From: JBBIOU01 sp037443205
GTDB lineage: Bacteria > Bacteroidota > Bacteroidia > Flavobacteriales_D > UBA2798
NCBI GenBank assembly: GCA_037443205.1
Contig: JBBIOU010000040.1
Span: 1-22,237, forward strand
Reading direction: 5' to 3'
DNA: 22,237 nt
A program made the translations under genes and the position numbers. Positions 1-8,333 of the stretch are shown in pieces. Under the pieces are notes generated by a model that searched no databases, had not been told where the DNA came from, and saw only the letters and a list, made by a program, of their open reading frames with translations. How positions within the stretch are numbered: position 1 is the stretch's first letter; the number at the start of each line of letters is the position of its first letter.

Positions 1-1579
1 CGCCTGCGGTGGCATTTACCGTTAAATTCAATGTCTGCCCAACACATATCGGGCTGTTGCTGCCGGGTGTTACTGTTGGAACAGGATTTACTGTGATGGT
101 TCCAGTGGCATTTACTGTTCCACAACCACCAGTAAGCGGAATGGAGTAGTTAAAAGTACCGGCTACTGTTGGGGTACCACTAATGGTAATTGTATTAGAA
201 CCAAAAGTAGCTGTAACACCGGCAGGTAATCCGGTAGGTGTGCCGATACCGGTTGCACCTGTAGTAGTGTGATTGATAGCGGTGATGGGTGTATTAACAC
301 AGGTAGTTGCGGTGCCCGGGCCGGTGACAGTATTTAAAGGGTTGACTGTAATACAAACTACATTTGATGGAGAAACACCACAGGTTGTATTATGATTAGC
401 ACGAAAACAAGTATTCGAAGAAAGAGGACCGGTTGTGTAAGAATTTGTTGTAGCACCGCCAATATTTGTCCATGGACCACCAATGTTGGGTGCTGATTGC
501 CATTGCACACCTGTGGCAGCGGGGGTTAAATTTAATGTAACTGTTTGACCGGAGCAAATTGTAGTTGGAGTTACCGAAGCAGTAGAAGGGCTTCCGCCTG
601 AAGGGGTACAAACTACGCAATTGGTTTGAAAATATAAACCCGCAACCGACCATGTATAACAATCTCCACCTGAACTGAAGCCATAATTAGCAGTAGTTTG
701 ACCGGCATTGACAACAGTAGTTGTTGACTGGTTAAAATTATAAAAATTATTGGGGTAATTAGCTGTTTGACCATTTAAAGTACATGGATGATTAGCCGCC
801 ACATTATCTTGCATATCTGCCACGATTGAAAAGGCACGGGTATTGGTTCCGGCCTGACAAGCAGCAGGAAAAGTTAAGGTGTGATTAGTATTTCCTCCGG
901 GAATTGTGATAGCTCCATCTCGTATATATAAGTTACCTGTGTAAGTAGCTGTTAAATCTCTGTAAATTACCATTAAGGTAACTCCATCGGTACCCCATAC
1001 TCCTGAATTAAGGTTTACCTGATAATTACCATTACCTGTAATATTTGCCGTAACATTAGCTCTGTAAACATAAGTATTTCCTTCGCCCCAACATTTTGGA
1101 ACATGCGTACCAACCACATTACTGCCGGTATTTAATGTAGCTCCAAGCGGATTGGTAATAGTATATCCGGCATCCACTACGCTACCCGATACAGTCCACC
1201 ATAAATAAGCTTGTTCAACCTGAAAGCAAGCTGGAATGCCGGTAACATTTAGTGTTACCGGTAAACCCGAGCCGGCAGGCGTGGCGTAACGTGTGGTAAC
1301 TTTCTGACTTACCTGCACAAAATTTAATCCGCAGGCAGAGTTGCTGTAAACAGGCCCTAAAGTTCCGTTCCCGTCTCTTAATTCTACAGGTTGATAGGTT
1401 GAATCTACCAAAGATATTACCCCTCCAACATTTTGATAAACCGCACCATTCATCTGAAAATATTCAGGCTCGGTAATTGTTTCCTGATAAGGGTTTAGAG
1501 GTATTTGTGCCTTAATTTGTTTAGTAAACATTAAAAAAACAAAACACAAAGCCTGAAGGTATAGTAATTTTTTACTCAC
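1..1579 (-). CDS. Large secreted Ig-like/PKD-like repeat protein, N-terminal part (runs off left edge)
   Basis: The minus-strand frame is open from the window edge to a GTG start at 1579 (526 codons visible). An in-frame TGA lies at 1600-1598 and no other start lies between, so GTG is the likely start; the next Met (residue 17) would destroy the signal peptide. Residues 1-24 form a signal peptide (SKKLLYLQALCFVFLMFTKQIKA). Residues about 90-320 form a Cys-containing domain I cannot name with confidence, with a QAYLWW motif and a later TLMVIYRDL strand. It resembles extracellular beta-rich adhesin domains. From about 325 there are Thr/Gly/Asn-rich Ig-like modules, the third opening with NSPICVGQTLNL, a motif also present three times in the neighbouring plus-strand protein. 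The C-terminus is outside the window; by analogy it should carry a T9SS sorting domain, but that is inference. Likely cell-surface or secreted; function unknown. Confidence 0.85.
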   Translation of the reverse strand, partial: MSKKLLYLQALCFVFLMFTKQIKAQIPLNPYQETITEPEYFQMNGAVYQNVGGVISLVDSTYQPVELRDGNGTLGPVYSNSACGLNFVQVSQKVTTRYATPAGSGLPVTLNVTGIPACFQVEQAYLWWTVSGSVVDAGYTITNPLGATLNTGSNVVGTHVPKCWGEGNTYVYRANVTANITGNGNYQVNLNSGVWGTDGVTLMVIYRDLTATYTGNLYIRDGAITIPGGNTNHTLTFPAACQAGTNTRAFSIVADMQDNVAANHPCTLNGQTANYPNNFYNFNQSTTTVVNAGQTTANYGFSSGGDCYTWSVAGLYFQTNCVVCTPSGGSPSTASVTPTTICSGQTVTLNLTPAATGVQWQSAPNIGGPWTNIGGATTNSYTTGPLSSNTCFRANHNTTCGVSPSNVVCITVNPLNTVTGPGTATTCVNTPITAINHTTTGATGIGTPTGLPAGVTATFGSNTITISGTPTVAGTFNYSIPLTGGCGTVNATGTITVNPVPTVTPGSNSPICVGQTLNLTVNATAG

Positions 1580-1815
1580 AAAATTTAATTTATCAGTTCA
1601 ATAATATGACGTAAATATACTTAAAGATTGCTTATAAATTCGTTTTTATTCATCAAAATTCTATTGGCTGTTCAAATTTTAACAATTTATTTGGGTTGGA
1701 ACTAAGTATGTGTATGTGATTCGTTAAAGATGAATAGTAAATCTAATTCCATGCTCTTGCTTTGACATAAAGTTATTATTATGCAGGTGGTTGAAATAAT
1801 CCCACATTACTCACT

Positions 1816-1936
1816 AGCATGCGTAATGCTCGCCTGATGGCGGATAACCCAAATCCACCCCATTGCCAAAGCACTCAGTCCGCCTCTGGCGGAAAATTTG
1901 AAATAAATCCAAATTTCTAATGCTGAATTTGGGTTA
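1816..1936. repeat. Cluster of short palindromes, possible dispersed intergenic repeat
   Basis: Successive hairpins are AGCAT-N5-ATGCT (1816-1830), CGCC-TGAT-GGCG (1831-1842) and TCCGCC-TCT-GGCGGA (1879-1893). The last two are diverged copies of one unit (CGCCTGATGGCGGA and CGCCTCTGGCGGA). TAACCCAAAT (1845-1854) is repeated inverted as ATTTGGGTTA (1927-1936), and TAATGCT occurs directly at 1824-1830 and 1918-1924. The GC-rich stems stand out from the AT-rich surroundings. No T-run follows any stem, so they are not typical terminators. A dispersed palindromic repeat is the simplest reading; copy number cannot be judged from one window. Confidence 0.5.
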
Positions 1937-1971
1937 ATACTGTTATATTTTAACAGATAAATATAATTTTT

Positions 1972-1979
1972 TAAATTTG
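1972..1979 (+). promoter_or_regulatory. Candidate -7 promoter box (TAAATTTG) for the SBBP-repeat gene
   Basis: This is an exact match to the Bacteroidota -7 consensus TAnnTTTG, 32 bases before the GTG start at 2012. It would place the transcript start near 1983 with a leader of about 29 bases. No TTTG -33 element lies at the usual spacing, so support is partial in AT-rich DNA. Confidence 0.4.
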
Positions 1980-2011
1980 GATAAACATAACAAGTTAAAA
2001 GTTGTAATTCA

Positions 2012-5000
2012 GTGCGTAATATCAGATATGTAATAGTAATATCCGTTATTTTTCAGCTTGTAGCTATATGGGCTAACGGATCGTTTATAAATAGAGGTTT
2101 CGTTCTAAACAAAGGTCAAATAAAAAATCAATCACAGGAAAAATTAAATCAAATATTATTTAAAGCCGAAATTGGTAAATGTGTAATTTGGCTAACACAA
2201 CGAGGTATTTCCTATCAGTTTTATGAATACAGCCAAGATAGCTGTATATGGAATCTGATGGATATGGAACTGCAAGGAGCATACATTTCCATAAACAACT
2301 GCAAGATGTCGGATTCTTCGGGTTATTATGAAAATCATTTTACAGGCAATAATCATTACGATAAAATTTACAGCTATAAAAAACTGCTATTTAAAAATAT
2401 TTACCCGGGTATCGACTGGAAATTATATTTTACAGAGGATGTTTTAAAGCAGGAATTTATTGTTAAACCACATGCTGATAAAAACTTAATTAAAATTGAT
2501 TATAAAGCATCGGGTAGTTTAAAAGTTTTTGAGAATGCCATAGAACTAACTAACCGACTGGGTAAATTTTATGAAGGAGAGCTTGTTTGTTATGAAAAAA
2601 AATCAAAGAAAAAGATTCAATCAAAATATGTTGAAGCATCAGGTTATAAAACCGGTTATTATGATCAAAAAATTGTAATAGTAGAAACTATTGATTACAA
2701 CAAAAATGATACATTAATAATTGATCCTATCCTAAACTGGCGAAGTTTTATGGGCGGCAATAACGATGATGATGCACATGCCATATACAGTGATGGTACT
2801 CATACTTACGTTGCGGGCCATACCTTATCCGTTAATTTTCCGACAGCCAATCCGGGCAGTCCCGCATATTATCAAGGGTCATTTGCCGGGGGAATTGGTG
2901 ATGTTTTTATAAATAAATTCAGCTCTAACGGAAACCTTATTTGGTCAACTTATATAGGGGGAGCATCTAATGATGAGGCTGTTTCAATTGTAAGCAATGG
3001 TACCTATATATGGTTAGGCGGTTACAGCAATTCTGCAGATTTTCCGCTTTTTAATCCCGGGGGCACTTCTTTTTACCAAGGTAGTCTTTCGGGCAGTAAT
3101 GACGCTTTTATTTGTAAATTCAATGTCAACGGTGAGTTAATTTGGAGTACCTATGTGGGCGGTACCAATGCAGATAACATCAATCAGTTATTTATACAAG
3201 GAAATGAATTACTGGTTGCCGGAACAAGTGCATCAGCAAATTTCCCCACTTTAGATGCAGGCACTTATTTTCAATCTTACTCAGGAGGAAATGATGCTTT
3301 TATCATGAAATTCAATAATAACAATGAATTGGTTTGGTCAAGTTTTTTTGGCGGTAGTTTAAATGATTTAGGTAATTCAATTACGGCAAACAATAATTAT
3401 ATTTTTTTGGCAGGCCACACTAATTCTACCAATTTACCCATGGCGAATCCAAATACGGGTAATTTTTTTCAAAATGCTTTAGCCGGAGGTTATGATGGGT
3501 ACATTGCTCAATTTTCAATATCCGGAAACTTGTTATGGTCTAGTTATATCGGTGGTTCGGGTTTTGATAAAATCAATTCAATTTGTACAGAAAACGGAAA
3601 TTTATGGATTACAGGAGACGGCAATTCAACCGATTATCCGGTGTTAAATAGCAGCGGTGCATTTTTTCAGGCAATTAATAATGGCTTTACAGATGTATTT
3701 ATTTCGAAGTTTGATATAAACCGTGTTTTGTTATGGTCAAGCTATTGCGGAGGAAGTGCTGATGATTATGCTAGTTGTATTCAAACAGATGGCACAAATA
3801 TTTGGTTATCGGGTTATACCAATTCGTCCAATTTAACTACATATAACCCGGGAGGCGGAGCATATTTTCAAAGTAACAATGCCGGATTTTACGATGGAAT
3901 GATAATGAAATTAGAGCTGAATGCCTCTGCATCGTGGTTAACCTATTTTGGTTCAAACTCCAATGATTACATCCATGCCATACACAGTGACGGGAATAAA
4001 ATAAGGATATGCGGATACAGCCAATCGTTTAATTTACCTGCTGCCAATCCCGGTGGAGGAGCATACATACAAGCCAACAACGCAGGAGGATTAGATGCTT
4101 ACATCGCAGCATTTAAAAATTGTACAAATCCTGCTCTAAGTATAAGTTCAAATTCTCCAATATGTGTGGGTGATACATTGTTCCTTAGTTCAAACAATAT
4201 TTCTAATGCAGCTTATCAATGGCTGGGACCAAATTCATTTTCATCAACACAACAAAATCCACATATAAATAATGTCAACATTAACCATGCAGGAAATTAC
4301 ACCTTGATAGTAAATGTACCTAACGGCTGTAGCAGCGCTGCCTTTACACCGGTTGTTATAAATTCTTTACCCACCATTACGGTAAACAGCAATAGTCCGG
4401 TATGCGAAGGAGATACTATCTATTTATCGGCCGGTGGCGGGAGTAATTATTCCTGGTCGGGTCCGGATAATTTCACCTCAACCATACAGTCGCCTTTTAT
4501 TATAAATTCCAACACATTAAATACAGGTTGGTATTTTATCTCAGTGAGCAATGGCAGTTGTAATAATACCGACAGTCTATATATCATTGTCAATAATCTT
4601 CCTGATGTAATCGTAAGTTCTAATTCTCCATTGTGTGTTGGAGAAACTTTAAATTTAAATGCATCGGGAGCAAGTACTTATATATGGTCGGGTCCCAATA
4701 ACTTTGCAGCATACACTCAAAATCCTTCATTATCAAATATCACGCTTGCTGATTCCGGCATCTATGTTGTTTATGGCACAGACATAAACGGATGTACTGA
4801 TTCAAGTTTTATATCTGTAACCATTGAGATTTGCAATGCGATAAATGAACTATCAGCCTTTCTAATTAATGTTTATCCCAATCCTAACAGCGGTATGCTA
4901 AATATAGAAATTAATAATGATAAAATACTGAATGATTCTTTACAGATATTAATTTTCGACTACACAGGTCGAAAAATTTACTCTGCTGATTTATTTAATA

Positions 5001-5104
5001 AATTTTCTAGTCTGAATTTAAAAAGCCTGAGTAAAGGAATATATTATCTGCAAATTAGTACTTCCGGAGAAACTTTATACTCAAATAAAATTATTATCAA
5101 TTGA
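2012..5104 (+). CDS. SBBP-repeat secreted protein with T9SS type A sorting domain
   Basis: 1030 residues. The only plausible start is GTG at 2012: an in-frame TAA is at 1988, no ATG lies between, and the next Met is far inside. Residues 1-23 are a signal peptide. Residues about 25-240 form an N-terminal domain with the FVLNKGQ motif often seen at the front of SBBP-repeat proteins. Residues about 243-705 hold seven SBBP (beta-propeller) repeats of about 66 residues, each marked by a W-S-[ST]-[YF]-x-G-G core followed by a [LI]-x-G-[YH]-[ST] strand. Three Ig-like/PKD-like modules follow (about 706-785, 787-862, 863-940), each opening with NSP[ILV]C. The end (about 950-1030), with NVYPNPNSG and KGIYYLQI, is a type A T9SS sorting domain, so the protein should cross the outer membrane by T9SS and be anchored or released. 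Ligand or role unknown. It is divergent from the 1-1579 gene and convergent with the PKD gene. Confidence 0.92.
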   Translation: MRNIRYVIVISVIFQLVAIWANGSFINRGFVLNKGQIKNQSQEKLNQILFKAEIGKCVIWLTQRGISYQFYEYSQDSCIWNLMDMELQGAYISINNCKMSDSSGYYENHFTGNNHYDKIYSYKKLLFKNIYPGIDWKLYFTEDVLKQEFIVKPHADKNLIKIDYKASGSLKVFENAIELTNRLGKFYEGELVCYEKKSKKKIQSKYVEASGYKTGYYDQKIVIVETIDYNKNDTLIIDPILNWRSFMGGNNDDDAHAIYSDGTHTYVAGHTLSVNFPTANPGSPAYYQGSFAGGIGDVFINKFSSNGNLIWSTYIGGASNDEAVSIVSNGTYIWLGGYSNSADFPLFNPGGTSFYQGSLSGSNDAFICKFNVNGELIWSTYVGGTNADNINQLFIQGNELLVAGTSASANFPTLDAGTYFQSYSGGNDAFIMKFNNNNELVWSSFFGGSLNDLGNSITANNNYIFLAGHTNSTNLPMANPNTGNFFQNALAGGYDGYIAQFSISGNLLWSSYIGGSGFDKINSICTENGNLWITGDGNSTDYPVLNSSGAFFQAINNGFTDVFISKFDINRVLLWSSYCGGSADDYASCIQTDGTNIWLSGYTNSSNLTTYNPGGGAYFQSNNAGFYDGMIMKLELNASASWLTYFGSNSNDYIHAIHSDGNKIRICGYSQSFNLPAANPGGGAYIQANNAGGLDAYIAAFKNCTNPALSISSNSPICVGDTLFLSSNNISNAAYQWLGPNSFSSTQQNPHINNVNINHAGNYTLIVNVPNGCSSAAFTPVVINSLPTITVNSNSPVCEGDTIYLSAGGGSNYSWSGPDNFTSTIQSPFIINSNTLNTGWYFISVSNGSCNNTDSLYIIVNNLPDVIVSSNSPLCVGETLNLNASGASTYIWSGPNNFAAYTQNPSLSNITLADSGIYVVYGTDINGCTDSSFISVTIEICNAINELSAFLINVYPNPNSGMLNIEINNDKILNDSLQILIFDYTGRKIYSADLFNKFSSLNLKSLSKGIYYLQISTSGETLYSNKIIIN

Positions 5105-5255
5105 GATTAAATTGTAAAAATGCATTGCGATACTGCTAATTATAATTGGGTTTGTAGAATAGTATTTCAGTTAATTACTAAGAAGAGTAACTTCTAATAT
5201 CTATGCGTAAATTATCTCTATTTTTTATGGCAAACCAAAAATTTGGGCTTAGATA

Positions 5256-8204
5256 TCATCTCAATAAGTTAACATGGCCATAAAACTCTTTTATTTTACC
5301 GCTTACAGCGTCTTTCACTTTGATTTTCCATACATAAGTATCTGTTTTTGCAGGTTGACCATTATGTGTACCATCCCATCCAACTAAATAATTTTGAGTA
5401 TAAAAAATCTGATCTCCCCAACGATTAAATATCATAAACTCATACCTTAAATGATCAAAACTAAAATCAGCAATAACAGGAATAAATACTTCATTTACAC
5501 CATTGCCATCGGGAGTAAACGTATTGGGCACATAAAGAATAAACTCAGGTTTAATTTCAACCGGTTTGGTTATCTCATTATCGCAGCCGTAAATATTGAC
5601 AATATATAAATTTACATCATAAATACCCGGCACAGCATATTCGTGAATAGGATTTTGATCAGTGCTATTATTTCCGTCACCCAGCGTCCATTGCCATGAA
5701 GCGATGTTTGCATAACTTAAATCGGTAAACGAAATAACCGGTTCAAAAATAGTTGTTGGCTGTGGCGAAGCAGAAAAATCTGCAACAGGTATAGGATTTA
5801 CCGTAAGCATATTGTTAGTAGTTAATACACTAACACAGCCCTGATTGCTGGTTGCTGTTAAAGTTACGGTAACAGGTAATTGTTGCTGCGAATCGTTTGT
5901 AAAACACAAGGATGGCGTTGCTCCGCTGGCTGTTTGTCCATCGCTGAAATTCCAGTCATACTGTGTAATTGTGCCTAATGCGATGTTAGATGTATTAGCA
6001 AAATTTACACATAAAGGCGAGCAATCGCTTAAAATATCTGCGCTGTAAGCTACTACCGGGTTAGGGTGTACAGTAGCCGGTAATGTTACTGTATTTACGC
6101 AACCATTATCAGAAGTAGCTGTAAGTGTAACATTGTAAGTGCCATAGGTGCCGTAAAGATTACTGGGATTAACCTGGGTAGAAAAATTGCCGTTCCCAAA
6201 ATCCCAATAGTAGTTCATCGTACCTAAAGCTATTACTGACTGATTGGTAAAATTGCTGATGCTACCTTCGCAAGGTGAGTTGGAGGTAAAATTTGCTACC
6301 GGCATCGCATAAGGAGTTACTGTTTGAGTAATTGAATCAACACAACCATCGTTACTGGTTACTGTTAATGTTACATTGTATGTACCGGCATTGGCATATT
6401 GATGTTGCGGTGATGTTTGATTGGATGAATTATTATCACCAAAGTTCCATGCCCAGCTAACAATGTTTCCGGCACTGATGTTAGATTGGTCAGTAAACTG
6501 CATGGGTGTATCCAAACATTCATTTACAAAAATGAAAGCTGCAGTAGGATTAGGATACACGGTAATATTTTGGTTGATATTATTTACACAACCATTGGCA
6601 CTGGTAACTGTTAATGATACTACATAGGTATTGGGTGTAGCAAAGGTATGGGTAGGATTTTCCTGTGTAGAATTATTGCCATCACCAAAATCCCATTGAT
6701 ATTGACTGCCTAATAAAGAAGTATTGTTAAAGATTGCCGGTTGTCCATGACAAACATTACTTACATTGAATGAAGCGGTGGGCAATTGATAAACCTCTAC
6801 ATCATAAGTAACACTTGGACCGGTACAGCCATCGTTGGTAGTTGGAATGAGCGTTACCTGATAAATACCCGGGTTAGCGTAAAGATGCGTTGGGTTTTGT
6901 GTGGTTCCAACCGGATCACCATCGCCCCAAACCCATGTCCAGCCGGTAATTGTTCCATTCTGTACAACACTCAAATCAGTAAACGAATTGGGAGTTCCAA
7001 AACATTCATCAGTAAAACTAAAATCAGGCACGGGCATATAGGGTATATTAACATTCTGAGATAAGGATGCAACACAACCCTGGTTGGATGTAATTTGCAA
7101 GTCAATGGTATAAGTTCCGCCTGCAGGATAAGTAAAGGATGGGTTTGTTTGGGTAGATGTATTAGGCGTAGCACCGGTCATAGTCCATTGATAATTCATT
7201 GTACCTGTAGCAATATTGGAGGTATTGTTGATAGTAACATTAGAATTGGGGCATGCCGGATTGACGACAAATGCCGGTACCGGCAAAGGATGTATGGTAA
7301 CAGCTTGCGTTATGGTTCCCGGACAATCATTGCCGTTAGTTACCGTTAACTGAACATTATATGTTCCCGGAGCAGCATAAACATGGGTTGGATTTTGTTG
7401 GTTAGAAGTATTTCCATCGCCAAAATCCCATTGCCATCCCGAAGCAACCGGAGAGTTATCCGTAAATGTTACCGGAGTTCCCAAACACACACCGCCTTGT
7501 AATGCAGGTGAAGAATAAGATGCTGTTAAGGCGGGGACTACATTAATAATGGTATTGTTTACTCCGCAGGAATTAGAATAAGTAATGGTAGCCGTACCGG
7601 TTGAAGTGGGAGTAAAAGGATTTATGGGACCTACGCCATTGGCAGGCAACCCGATACCGGGATTAGAGTTTGTCCAGGGTTGTCCATTAGGCACGTTTAT
7701 TAAAGGTGTTTGTTGACCGAAACATACATCTACGGGTGCATTGTTATTAACCTGTGGTGGAATGGTAAAGTTTACGGTAAGTGGGTACATCCCGCATCCA
7801 TCAGCTGTAAATACAGTATTACCACTTATAATAGTAAATGAAATAGGTACACCGCTAGGTAATCCAAAGTAATCATATATTACCCAATCGTTATATGTAT
7901 TAGCATTTCCCGGACATGATGCAACGGATGTAACCGGAGTGGAACAACCGGGTAATTGACCAAAAGGAACATTAATTATGCCGGTTACCGGAGGTTGTGT
8001 TTGTGTTTGCGGATTTCCGTTTACTGTTAAGTTTATTGTCATGGTGGTTGAATTTGGATCTTCTGTGCCATGCCAGTGTTCTACAAATATCCTGAGATCC
8101 CCGTTACAACTCACACAATAAGCAATTTGAACAGAGTGAGCCTTCAGAATCGCTGTATTTATGCATAGTAATGCTGCCGTAAAAATCAACTTCATCGCTC
8201 TCAT
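5256..8204 (-). CDS. Multi-PKD-domain secreted protein with T9SS type B sorting domain
   Basis: 982 residues. The signal peptide is MRAMKLIFTAALLCINTAILKA; a second Met at 8195 gives an equally good signal peptide three residues shorter. Residues about 24-225 form an unassigned Cys/Pro-rich N-terminal region. Residues about 226-883 hold eight PKD domains of about 82 residues. Most show the W-x-[FW]-G-D-G and [HY]-x-Y-x-x-x-G-x-Y-x-V-x-L motifs; the second (WTMTGA) and seventh (WNFSDG) are degenerate. Residues about 888-982 match the gliding-motility-associated type B sorting domain: VPNTFTPDGNG, IFNRWGDQIF, WDGTHNGQ and TYVWKIKVKD. In known T9SS systems type B domains direct export, often together with a PorP/SprF-like partner, and none is adjacent here. 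Likely an adhesin or extracellular scaffold. No clear terminator lies in the 151-base gap to the convergent SBBP gene. Confidence 0.93.
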   Translation of the reverse strand: MRAMKLIFTAALLCINTAILKAHSVQIAYCVSCNGDLRIFVEHWHGTEDPNSTTMTINLTVNGNPQTQTQPPVTGIINVPFGQLPGCSTPVTSVASCPGNANTYNDWVIYDYFGLPSGVPISFTIISGNTVFTADGCGMYPLTVNFTIPPQVNNNAPVDVCFGQQTPLINVPNGQPWTNSNPGIGLPANGVGPINPFTPTSTGTATITYSNSCGVNNTIINVVPALTASYSSPALQGGVCLGTPVTFTDNSPVASGWQWDFGDGNTSNQQNPTHVYAAPGTYNVQLTVTNGNDCPGTITQAVTIHPLPVPAFVVNPACPNSNVTINNTSNIATGTMNYQWTMTGATPNTSTQTNPSFTYPAGGTYTIDLQITSNQGCVASLSQNVNIPYMPVPDFSFTDECFGTPNSFTDLSVVQNGTITGWTWVWGDGDPVGTTQNPTHLYANPGIYQVTLIPTTNDGCTGPSVTYDVEVYQLPTASFNVSNVCHGQPAIFNNTSLLGSQYQWDFGDGNNSTQENPTHTFATPNTYVVSLTVTSANGCVNNINQNITVYPNPTAAFIFVNECLDTPMQFTDQSNISAGNIVSWAWNFGDNNSSNQTSPQHQYANAGTYNVTLTVTSNDGCVDSITQTVTPYAMPVANFTSNSPCEGSISNFTNQSVIALGTMNYYWDFGNGNFSTQVNPSNLYGTYGTYNVTLTATSDNGCVNTVTLPATVHPNPVVAYSADILSDCSPLCVNFANTSNIALGTITQYDWNFSDGQTASGATPSLCFTNDSQQQLPVTVTLTATSNQGCVSVLTTNNMLTVNPIPVADFSASPQPTTIFEPVISFTDLSYANIASWQWTLGDGNNSTDQNPIHEYAVPGIYDVNLYIVNIYGCDNEITKPVEIKPEFILYVPNTFTPDGNGVNEVFIPVIADFSFDHLRYEFMIFNRWGDQIFYTQNYLVGWDGTHNGQPAKTDTYVWKIKVKDAVSGKIKEFYGHVNLLR

Positions 8205-8308
8205 AGGCTTTTTTGTTATTTGTTTACGTTCATTAGACGATTAAAAATGAAATGGTTGCCTAAAATTATTAAAATGTAATATAATATACAATTATTGTTA
8301 ATATTTAA

Positions 8309-8316
8309 TATGTTTG
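8309..8316 (+). promoter_or_regulatory. Candidate -7 promoter box (TATGTTTG) for the chalcone-isomerase-like gene
   Basis: Exact TAnnTTTG match 18 bases before ATG 8334, predicting a transcript start near 8320 and a leader of about 14 bases. If real, it rules out the upstream in-frame TTG (8295) and ATG (8310) as starts. No well-spaced -33 element is visible. Confidence 0.4.
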
Positions 8317-8333
8317 TAGTTATATTCATTACC

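Larger units (their letters stand above)
1580..2011. other. Intergenic region between two divergent secreted-protein genes
   Basis: This is a 432-base non-coding gap. The first 230 bases are AT-rich without a clear motif. 1816-1936 contains a cluster of hairpins and inverted repeats, described separately. 1941-1955 is TGTTA-N5-TAACA, a small palindrome that could be a protein site or chance. A candidate plus-strand -7 box is at 1972-1979. I found no ORF with coding character and no RNA gene. Confidence 0.7.

Noticed and set aside
396..662. An 88-codon minus-strand reading frame near the left edge
   Set aside because: It lies in another frame of the larger open minus-strand gene 1-1579, which has a signal peptide and Ig-like modules; this one looks non-coding.
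1824..1924. TAATGCT direct repeats as target-site duplications of a transposon
   Set aside because: Seven bases is weak evidence, the enclosed 87 bases have no terminal inverted repeats, and no transposase is present; kept only as part of the palindrome observation.
5181..5195. Hairpin AGAAG-AGTAA-CTTCT between the two convergent genes as a terminator
   Set aside because: The stem is only five pairs and no T-run follows on either strand.
6421..7349. Several plus-strand frames of 68-92 codons opposite the PKD gene
   Set aside because: They are antisense shadows in repetitive PKD coding sequence, with no promoter and no recognisable protein features.
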